Shown here in pieces: positions 11,039 to 21,700 of a DNA stretch of 64,000 bases; position 1 is the first letter of the stretch, and each line of letters opens with the position of its first letter. The stretch spans positions 45,918,645 through 45,982,644 of the forward strand of contig NC_090281.1 in assembly GCF_037392515.1 (NCBI RefSeq), written 5' to 3'. The notes under the pieces were generated by a model. The model saw only the letters and a list, made by a program, of their open reading frames with translations. It was not told the DNA's origin and made no database searches. The position numbers and the translations under genes were made by a program. This stretch comes from Haliotis asinina (Eukaryota > Mollusca > Gastropoda > Lepetellida > Haliotidae).

Positions 11039-11129
11039 ACTACCCAGATAGCATGCATAGTGTGCCCAACATTGGCCCAACCTTTCCCAAAGTTAGGCCA
11101 ACGTCTGCCAAAGTTGGTATTTGGGTAGT
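11039..11129. mobile_element. 91-bp MITE
   Basis: It has 12-bp terminal inverted repeats, ACTACCCAGATA on the left and the complement of ACTACCCAAATA on the right. The interior repeats CCCAAC/GCCCAAC/GGCCAAC motifs. It sits in what was intron 8 of the inverted pseudogene, since flanking sequence aligns with gene A intron 8. There is no coding capacity. Confidence 0.6.
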
Positions 11130-11789
11130 ATTGATATTAAAACTTTTTACAGATTTGAGAAAAGTTAATGATTTCCGCATTTAAAATGCATCTAAAGCCG
11201 CCTTGAGTCAAACTGTTTTGAAAGATGAACTTGCATGCACGAGCAGATGGTTACATTTGTCATTAACAGGCATTAGAGGATTTACCCTTCAACACGTACA
11301 ATATCATTAGTGCGAGCATTGTCTGGCGTAAACTCCATGATCTTTGAAACCAAACACCAGTCCTCCATAAATAAGAAACATTTGCATATCTGGATAACTG
11401 ATAAGAACTGCACGAAAGAGCAGTTGCTAGCTGGGGACGTTGACCATATGTTCTGGCATAACAACTGACATGCGAGGCTTATGTTTGGTCCTGTCATAAT
11501 ATTATGATTATTTACGCTAACTACGAGTACTTACTGCCCTGCCATGAGATCCACTCTCCCGGACACGAGTCCTGCATAACTGAGATATCCCAATGGAATG
11601 GTTGATTCTTGAATTCGAAATCCAGGCAAGCGGTGTTGTTTGCTCCATTGATGAAACACTGTTGTCGTCATTAATGAAAAACAAGGGACAGCGGAATAAA
11701 TATGAAGAGTCAGCGACTGTCAGCAAAAACCTTGGGAGAAGCTTTAAGTACAAAATTAACTCGTTGTAATACAGGGTTGACACTGTTTG

Positions 11790-13130
11790 CTTGATCTGGT
11801 TTGGTTGACGTGAACAGGATTGTCACTGCTGGGCATGACAATGTTTGGTTGACCTGACCAGGGCTGTCACTGCTGGGCGTGACACTGGTTGGTTGACCTG
11901 AACAGGGCTGTCACTGCTGGCCGTGACACTGGTTGGTTGTCCTGATTGGTTGACCTTGTTGGTTGATCTGATCCAGTGCTGTTACTGCTGGACATGACAC
12001 TGGTTACTTGACCTGAAAAGGGCTCTCGCTGATGGACATGAGACTGTTTGGTCGACCTGAACAGTGCTGTCGCTGCTGGGCGTGACACTGGTTGCTTGAC
12101 CTGAACAGGGATCTCTCTGCTGGTCATGACGTGAACAGGTTTATCACTGCTGGGCATGACAATGTCTGGTTGATTTGAATAGTGCTGTCACTGCTGGGCA
12201 TGACACTGGTTGCTTGACCTGAACAGGGCTGTCACTGCTGGGCGTGACACTGGTTGGTTGACCTGAACAGGGCTGTCACTGCTGGGCGTGACACTGGTTG
12301 CTTGACCTGAACAGGGCTGTCACTGCTGGGCATGACACAGGTTGGTTGACCTGAACAGGGCTGTCACTGCTGGGCGTGACACTGGCTTGTTGATCTGAAC
12401 AGGACTGTCACTGCTGGGCGTGACACTGGCTTGTTGATCTGAATAGTGCTGTCACTGCTGGGCATGACACAGGTTGGTTGACCTGAACAGGGCTGTCACT
12501 GCTGGGCGTGACACTGGTTGGTTGACCTGAACAGGGCTGTCACTGCTGGGCGTGACACTGGTTGCTTGACCTGAACAGGGCTGTCACTGCTGGGCATGAC
12601 ACAGGTTGGTTGACCTGAACAGGGCTGTCACTGCTGGGCGTGACACTGGCTTGTTGATCTGAACAGGACTGTCACTGCTGGGCGTGACACTGGCTTGTTG
12701 ATCTGAATAGTGCTGTCACTTCTGGGCATGACACAGGTTGGTTGACCTGAACAGGGCTGTCACTGCTGGGCGTGACACTGGTTGGTTGACCTGAACAGGG
12801 CTGTCACTGCTGGGCGTGACACTGGTTGGTTGACCTGAACAGGGCTGTCACTGCTGGGCATGACACAGGTTGGTTGACCTGAACAGGGCTGTCACTGCTG
12901 GGCGTGACACAGGTTGGTTGACCTGAACAGGGCTGTCACTGCTGGGCGTGACACTGGTTGGTTGACCTGAACAGGGCTGTCACTGCTGGGCGTGACACAG
13001 GTTGGTTGACCTGACCAAGGCTGTCAGTGCTGAGCATGACACGGGTTGGTTGACCTGAACACGGCTCTCTCTGATGGGCATGACAGTGGTCGGTTGACCT
13101 TGACAGGTGTCTTACTGCTGGCTATGATAC
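11790..13130. repeat. 44-bp minisatellite with 264-bp higher-order repeat
   Basis: About 30 tandem copies of a 44-bp unit (GGTTGGTTGACCTGAACAGG, then GCTGTCACTGCTGGGCGTGA, then CACT). Central copies are nearly identical and the edges (11790-12170 and 13000-13130) are degenerate. Variant units recur in fixed order: GAATAGTGCT variants start at 12177, 12441 and 12705, exactly 264 bp apart, i.e. six-unit blocks. There are no unique spacers, so this is not CRISPR-like. The array begins about 130 bp upstream (minus strand) of pseudogene exon 3, where intron 2 and exons 1-2 would lie. Open frames across it are by-products. Confidence 0.93.
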
Positions 13131-13139
13131 TGATAACAC

Positions 13140-15690
13140 ATTTTGCGCTCATCCGTATTGCCTACACAGCAAATGTCTATAAAGATATGTGTCACACTCA
13201 GCTATGCGCCCATCTGTGTCACACTCAGTGTAAGATACAAGAGAACGAAATTCGAATTTACCTGGAGAGAGCGAGGGATATTTATGAATCCCGACAACTT
13301 TTGTAAAGTCAGTATATGAGACTGTAATGCATTATTTGTTGATCATACTCCATCTGATCTTCCCTAAGAAACGCCATAGAGAACATCAACTGACTTCAGC
13401 CTTTATGCTGTTTCTCATATGACGTCAGCCTTACCTTAGGACGTATTAAAATTCGAATGACCTCAACATTGCCGTCAAGATTACGTAATAAATACACGTA
13501 CACAGTGCACTTGCGATGTTTATCACGGGGTAATTGTAACCCTGCTGTAACTAACTATAACAGAAGGTTATAAATCTGCAGAAAACTTTAACTTTAACGT
13601 CAAGTGACTTAAAAACTGTTCAACCCCATGTACAGCCACTGTCACGCCATGCAATGCAGCATGACCGTACGCTTGTTAAATACAAGAGACAAGACAGACC
13701 AAAATATTGCTCACTTTCAGTAAATCTTACTGACCGGCAAATACTATAATTTTTTTTTTTTAAAAAAAACAACGTTTTATTCAGTGTTAGTATTAAAACA
13801 CGATAGAGTACCGGGAAGTGCCGAATATCGAGCTGTTAGGCTCAATAACGCTGAATGTTTGAATTCTGCTATACGCTTGTTACAAGTCTAAGTTATGAAT
13901 TAAAACTTGTAGCTTTTATGTGATAACTTGTTTGCTCAAATGTCGTTATTTATGCAGAATTTCACTCAACGGGGACACTTTCAATAAATAATAATAATGC
14001 TTTTTCTTAGTAAAAGCCGCACGAGGCTTGGGTACATGAAATCACGCAGGACATGATAACTTGGCTCTTATTGGTCTGTAATATTCTGGACATATTAATC
14101 ATAAATCTTGCCTTCATGTCTGGTTGTTTTAAAAATATCGAGACATCCTATTTATGTTTTTACTTTGTGATATCTATCCACATGCGATATGTAAGACACT
14201 ATATTGGAAGCCGCGTAAATATACCCTTGACCTGAGGGCAACAACCCCTGACCTCTTGACATCATGGTGATATAGCGTGCTACCAGAATAAGGTCAGTCA
14301 GTTGTCAATCAAATATTGCTGTAATCTACAGCTGAGGCTGTGCTCCGAACAGGGACGTACTTATATGAACCCCCATGTCTCAAAAGCAAAAATGTACACA
14401 CTGTTACGCCCCGGAGAGTATAACACTCAAGTAGCTGTAGTAGGCTCTAGACGAATTTAAAAAACAATGTTATCTGATTCTCTGTTGCCAAAAGAAAGCC
14501 ATGTTGTCAACAAAGATTCTTTAAGAGGACACCAAACAGAATCTGTGTTACAGCGTGAGGTACGAATATAGCCCTAGACGTTCAGGTAACAGATAACGAT
14601 GTTCTTGAAATATGGTATGAACACCTAACTAAACCCCACAAAAGCATGTACTGTTGAAAGATCGAGAGGAACCGTTTTAAACTTTTCCTGTATTTCAACA
14701 ATTGTGACGCTGATTTAGCAGCTGACGTCATGTCTGATTATGATGTCACAAATTGATATCATTATATCATCTAAACCAAGACTGTCCTCAGCAAGGTTTA
14801 ACAAGGTTCAGTTATATTTAGTACGTTAAGGTGACAATGGTAACTCCGTACAAAAATAATAACCTGAACATACTAAGAAATATACTTTTCCCTCCTTCTC
14901 ACATTTAGAATCGTCACAGCGTTTGTGTTTATCCTGAATCACTCAGATATGTAACATAACATCCAAAGAATTATGTCACATCAAATTCTGTCCGTTTTGG
15001 TCTTCGGCGTGACGAGCGAATGCTTTAAACACAAGGCAGCTCCACTGCTCCAATGTCGTTTTACATGGGAACAGTAGATGAGCTTTACAAGACGGACCGG
15101 ATGAGGATCCTCTTTGTTTCATTCATTAACTGAAATGTCTAAGTACTCTTATTCTTCTTATTATAATTACATATTCCTAGCGCATTATGCGATAGTGCTC
15201 AGTCGAATTTAGCGGGAAAGGGCGTTTGTTGTTGGAAAATTTTGAAAATTACATTTGACCTTTTATGTCGATGCAATATTTACAAAAGAATAACGTCATC
15301 TCACAGAGACTCCAGATTTTGAGCTACAATACTATCAGATTCACTGTTGGTAAGAAGGACTCCGAGGAGACACGTTACATAATCTGTATTTCAGCTGGGG
15401 ATAGGGGCAAAGCCAAAGGCATGCATATGGTCACGGGACACCATGCAGATAACAGTGTTCATGAAATGTCATGCTTTCTCCAAACTGAACCAGTCATAAA
15501 CTTCCAAAGATTCTAATTCAGTGTTTGCTCACATTGCCGTCTGAGATAGATGATGTCCCAGAATCGTTGAGCACTGACGACCAAAACGACCGTCACATTT
15601 AACCTTGACACGCAGTGACAGATTGCTGGTGACACCGCACATTATCAATGTCATTGATTTGGGTTATGTCCTGACACAGTGCTTGAAATA
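13140..15690. other. Intergenic, no gene recognised
   Basis: It separates the minisatellite from gene A. A T10/A8 run lies near 13750. No conserved coding frame, SINE or transposon signature was recognised. Confidence 0.5.
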
Positions 15691-15695
15691 GCGCC

Positions 15696-15700
15696 TATAA
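15696..15700 (+). promoter_or_regulatory. Possible TATA box of gene A
   Basis: TATAA in CGCCTATAACTC lies 43 bases before the gene A start codon at 15743, leaving room for a very short 5' UTR. The position resembles the TATATAAG found upstream of gene B. This is by position only. Confidence 0.4.
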
Positions 15701-15742
15701 CTCGACTGATACGAACACTACATCAGTCTTTAGAGAGTAAAG

Positions 15743-18700
15743 ATGTGTCTCAGGAGCTGGTTGTACGTATCTCTGGTTTCTTGGCTCTGCGTCAGTAAGT
15801 ATATATTTACACAACCATATTCTCACACCTAGAACTCACAACAATCACCCGGTTGTGTCATAACTTCATAAACATAAGCTTTCATGATTCTTGCAACTCT
15901 TAATCGAATACGTTCATGCGATGTACAACGCCGTGTTAAAACATTCATTACGTAACGATGCTTCTAGCACAATTTCTAATAACGTCATTAAATGCGGGTC
16001 TGCAAGGTAATGCAAAGCAAAGACCATTTTCAAATGTGAAACACATATTTAAACATCGAGTATTACATAAATGTGATGTTAACTGAACTTAGCACATCTG
16101 GTATTAACAGTTATTGGTGAATGGGTAAGCTTAGTTCTTCACCATTTCAACATTATGCCAGCAATATCATGTCGGGAGACACCAACTAATTTATATTGTT
16201 CCCTTTGTCTTTGGAGTGACGCTTTATTCACAGGGTTAGCTCAACGCCCCTAAATAGTATGTCGCGGCGGAACCAGAGAACACACCATGATGCCATCATT
16301 AACTAATGCATTATTAAACATATTGAACCTTTGAGTATGATGAACTCAAAGTTTTGGCAATGGGAAGCAGGTTGTTTGCTGGCCCCGTATAACATCAGGA
16401 CTCGAACCCTCACATGGGTACAACTGGTCTCTCATACAGACCCTGAAGCAAATGTATCAAAGAAAGTCCACACATGTCAAGAAAATGTGGCAAGTCTTGA
16501 TTTCCACAGCTTCAGAAAGTCTCAGGATTCCTTTTCATTAAGTTATATTATTTCACTATACACCTTTTCAGTAAGCTGTGTTCATTTCGGAGACTAGTTG
16601 TTAGTCAAGCGTTCAAAAGTTGTTAGTCTAGGGTATGTAACAGTTGTTAGTCTAGGGTATAATGTGTGGTGTCCACCGCCGTGATATTCTAGGAATGTTA
16701 CACGTCAAACCATATTCACTAACTCACTTAACGTCAAGGCATCAGACGATCCTGTGTACTGATGTGTTTGTTTCTACAGTTCACATAGTCATGAACTATT
16801 TTTAACTTCAGCAATCTCCGAGGGAAACCAAGACTTTGCTGTGAACGTCAACAGTGACGGCACCTACAACGTCGTGATTCAGGGAGATGTGTGGCTGAAG
16901 AGTGCTCCCACCTTCTTCAGAGCTGATGGTCAAGTATTCTCCTCTGCTGATGGATCTCTGAAACTGGTCAAGAACACTCAGTCCAGTGGTGAGGATGTCA
17001 TCGGGCAGTGGGAGGCCAACAACTTCTTGTACCAGGCAGGGTCCAGTCAGATCGAGGCCAGCTTTGTACAGTACACACCAGACCCAAGCATATTCACCTA
17101 CAACAATCCATCCTTACCGTTCATGTTGTTCAAACAGGTGAGGACACTCCATCTAGGATTGTAAATGTACATAAATACAAACAGAGATTACTTAAGTTCA
17201 TTAAAGATAAGCATATCAGCTTCGCCTCGTCGCCAGTGTGCCGAGAGACCTGGCACCAGTGCAACATATATAGACAATTCATGGGATAAGTTCAGTTGAA
17301 GTTTTGCCAAGACTTCGCAAACGTTTTATGCAACGAGTTACTGTCGTGTTTTTAGAAGAAAAAAACTCTTCATATTCTATCCTGTCTTTCTTTTTCTTTC
17401 ATCAATGACGACATCAGCGTTACATCAATGGAGCAAACAACACCGCCTCAAACAGCAGTGCCTTCACCATTTCTGGCTTTCCTGGGTTTCTAATTCAAGA
17501 ATCAACTATCCCACTGGGATACCTCAGTTATGCAGGGCTCATGTCTGGGAGCCTGGGTCTCATGGCAGGAGGGTACGTACTCGTAACTAAACGTAGATGA
17601 CCGTGATATTATGACAAGACCCCGCATAATGTCAGGAAATCAGTTGTTTTGCCAGAACATGCATGCGGTCACCGTCCCCAGCATGCAACTGCTCTTTCAT
17701 GCAGGTCTTATCAATTCTCCCCCTGTCGATTCCAGATACAATGACATGTCGTATTCCCGGATCGGAATATGCAAATGTTTCTTGTTAATGGAGGACTGAT
17801 GTTTGGTCTCATGAGGCTCATATCAGACAATACTCGAACTATTACTATTGATGTTGTACGTGTTGAAAGGTTCACACATAAATCTTCTGATGTCTGTTGT
17901 ATTTCCAGAAAATGCAACGGTTTATGGCAATGGCAGCCATCTGCTCATGCATGTTTTCTAAAACGATTTGAATCCCAATTACCTAAAAAATGAAATATCA
18001 AATATACCATCTGTTGCAAATGGTGTATAATAAAACAACGTTTTTACAATCAATTTCAACCTTTGTGTACTTGTTCTCAAGGTGGGGACCATCATCATTT
18101 AAAATCAACGACGGTATAGAAGGTGGACCCCTGGCTTTATTTGATCGAGTGAAGACTGCAAATACACTGATTATCTCCCCTGCCAGTCGGTTTATGTCGT
18201 CATCAATATGGCGTCAGAACTCCAGCACAGGAGGAGACAATGTCTACTGGGGGACGATGGGAGGAGTTGAAAATGTCCCTCTTGGCGTTGAGACAAGTTT
18301 TGTTCTTTTCTATGGTAACCAAGGCATTAATAAGGTAAATGTCATTCAACTTACGAATAGCCGCAAACATCACGTAAGAACATCTTATGACCATCGTATC
18401 AACCATGGTATCGTTCTGGCCTTTTTCGTAACTTTTCTGTATTTTTAGATATTATTTAAGTTAGTCGACATGTTTCCATTTCAATGTTACGCTTTGAAAC
18501 CTTTCAGACATAAACATATCCTTCAACATCATAATAATCAAATGCTTTGTACCTTTGATCACGAAATGTTTGAAAATGTTGTTGTAGGCCTTCGTCAGTT
18601 GGGGTCAGATTCTGCAACGATGGCACGGCCGTACAGATCAATATACGAAGTCCGACTTTACCATCAACTACTTAGGGTATTGGATGGACAATGGTGAGGA

Positions 18701-21700
18701 TTTCTGAAACTTCCTTTTTTACAAAACGAAACATTGTATATGTTTACCTGAAATATTCACTTTACTGGATGATTTACTGTATCCGCACATGTATACGCAC
18801 TGCTGGAGCTTGTTCACGACAGCATATTGTTGCGCACATCGACTTTGCAAAAGCGTATCTGTCACAAAGTGAAAACGTTGTCCAAAAGACCGTGTTTGTT
18901 TCGTCAGGGGCGTATTACTATTACCGGACGGAGAAAGGAAAGAACGACCAAGACACAGTATTGGATCTCAAGACCTACATGGGACAGATAGGGGTACCAG
19001 TCAGGTTGGTGGATTCACCTACTCCAAACAAGATATGTGTCATGGAAGAATGCCATAAATCAAATGTCTATACGTTTCAGGCACAGGAGCAACGTTATGT
19101 TTTTTCAGCGAGTAATATTACGGAGATGTGTATTTAAGAATCTATCTCCAATTTTGTCTAAATGCAATGGCGATTACATATTTATATAGACCATTTGAAA
19201 CGTTTCCTTATTTGATTGAACTTTTACAGCGATATATGCATGTATCACACGATATACAGCGATGATTCAACATATTACTTTATCTAGGGCAATCGATCAT
19301 CATAATATTTACTGGTTAAATTGTTGATCCCTTTGGTCAGGACGTAAACGTCGGTGGGTAATATTGGGGCGATTATCGTGTTCATTACTTTCCATGGCAA
19401 TACAGTTGGTAAATACATCACTTTTTAGCGTGCCAGATGCATCCAGTACGACAAATGATGGTACCAGTGGGACGATGCCGTTTTTCCTAACTTGCCAGGA
19501 ACATTCAGTACGGTGAACGTTGCTACTAGTAGGACCATCATCTTGTTGTTTATTTGCCAGGTTCATTCAGCACAAGGTGTTTTGGTAATTCTTGTACAAT
19601 GACCTTGTTTACTTGCCAGGTACATTCAGTACGACGAATGGTGGTACTACTGGGACAATGATCATGGTGTTGTGACGTGGACAGCTCAACCAAAGATCTT
19701 CCCAAATGGAATGGAGTGAGCTATTACTCATCTTTCATTGTACCTGTGAAAATATTAAATTACGCTGTTAGATAATATCGATAATATTATCATTCTCGTT
19801 TCCTGTTGAAATGTCATTGTATAAACAGTTCAATGTTCCAGTAACCATATATATCTTTATACGACCTTTATATGTGTGAAATCAAAACTTCACCTATATG
19901 AAATTAGTTACGTGAGTGGATATCTAAAATGATAGTGTACCATCATCCTTTTTCCAAATGATATTTTGATTTAAATCTCTGAAACTAATACATTTTCGTC
20001 TTGTTTACCTTTATCCTGGGATACAGGTGGCTTTATAACAAGACACAGTATCCCGTCGTGGCCCACAGCATGTACTGGTAAGCCGGGTGCGGGGATTAGA
20101 TTAAAACCATCAGATTAATCTAAATGCGAAATTATTATATTTAAGAAATATATTCATGTCAAAGTCATAAACGTTTCTCAAATCTGTAGGCAGGTTTAAT
20201 GTCAAATCGGTTACCCAAACCAACTGCGCAAAGAGAAAGGAAAATCCATATCAAAGAAGTCACATCATAATCAAGAGAAAAAACGATGTTTCCATTAGGT
20301 TTTATACGTCGAAATAAGTTGCTTCTGTTTGCGAAGCCTATAGATGTTTACACAAAGCTCTGTATCGTGTTTAATGGATTGTTAACATTGTAGGTCAAGC
20401 AACACAACTTACGCAAAGGCTAATGGGGGAGAGTATGACTTCCTGATCGATGGTCACAAGGCTTTGCCGCTGGAAGAGGTACTCGCGCTACTGGATATAT
20501 CACTCTTGTTTTGTTCAGCTCATACAATATGATCCTTTCCTTCCTCTCTTGGTCATCATTTGTTCCATTCATTAACCTTAACCCTTAGACATCTTTCTCA
20601 CTACATTTCAGAGGTTTTGGAATGATCTGCTCGCTGAGTCAAGAGACTGGGGTCTGTTTGTCTACGAACAGGTACGACAAATACACACACGTATACATGC
20701 ATACCTCAATATTCAGTATTTTATTATAAATTCGTTGTATTGTTTTTGTTCAATCATTTCTTTTCTGAAGGATTACCTCAATGAAGAATTTGAACAAATC
20801 CGAAAGCTCCTGTCTGACATAGACCTTGGCCGCCAATGGCTGACTCAGATGGGCAATGCTGCTGCCAAGAACGGACTGACCATTCAGTACTGCATGTCCT
20901 ACCCGCGACATATGCTGCAGTCTTTGGAAATACCTGTCGTCACACAGGTAAGTACAAATGTGTCTGTACGTCGACATTAGCAATGTCTTTATCTATTGTC
21001 ACATAGTTGAGAGTGTATTGAGCGGAGTATGCTTGTCCGATATCGTGGAGTAAAACTATCATTAAGTGTGGGTGTCCACTGATTTAGCCATTTTTGCATG
21101 AGAGAGACACCATGAGTGAATTGAGCGGAGTATGCTTGTCCACCAAATTGAATGATATCGTGGAGTAAAAATATAATCAAGTGTGGGAATGCACTGACTT
21201 AGGTATATGCACGAGAGAGACAACATGATATGAAATACCTAGCGATTACCTTGCTGAAGAATCATGAGTATTTGTTCAGCCATTTGTCAACACCATTGTC
21301 TTGAAAACAGATCAAATATATAAATGCCCTTTGTCGTTATATAACATGATTGCGTCGGTATTTAACATATGTTTCAGGCTCGTGTTAGCCATGACAACCG
21401 ACCAAACACTGACAACTGGAAGATAGGTGTGACGTCATTATTTTCATGGTCTCTTGGGGTTGCACCCTTCAAGGATAATTTTTGGACAACCAGCGTTCAA
21501 CCCGGAAATGGCTACAGTATGTACACAATAAGTTCTGAATCAACATTAATAGTAATTTTAACATCAAACACATAACTGCATTTCTGAACACACTTTGTTG
21601 ACAGGTATTGAATATGTTGCAGATTCTACAGAACCGCACACATCCCTAAACGCCGTGGTTGCAACCTTAAGTACCGGCCCAGTGGGAATCAGTGACATGG

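Larger units (their letters stand above)
7997..11658 (-). pseudogene. Inverted, broken fourth copy of the GH-like gene
   Basis: Exons recognisable by homology to genes A-C, read on the minus strand: exon 3 (11658-11535, 31-bp deletion causing a frameshift); exon 9 (10847-10763); exon 10 (10633-10574, open, with the family Trp and Tyr changed to Cys and His); exon 11 (10487-10319, ~4-bp and 1-bp deletions shift the frame); exon 15 (8712-8566, open); exon 16 fused without an intron to the 3' half of a second exon 15 (8447-8223); and a second exon 16 (8109-7997, internally deleted). Exons 1, 2, 4-8, 12-14 and 17 were not found. Exons 4-8 were lost by a deletion joining intron 3 to intron 8 near 11190. 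A LINE fragment occupies the place of exons 12-14. Exon 15 differs from gene A at only about 3 of 147 sites, while the last part resembles gene B. This is a recent chimeric inverted duplicate. Confidence 0.88.

Noticed and set aside
11867-12157. Open frame across the minisatellite
   Set aside because: It follows the 44-bp repeat, which is not a multiple of three, and has no conserved protein content.
11790-13130. CRISPR-like direct repeat array
   Set aside because: The whole 44-bp unit repeats with no unique spacers, and the genome is eukaryotic.
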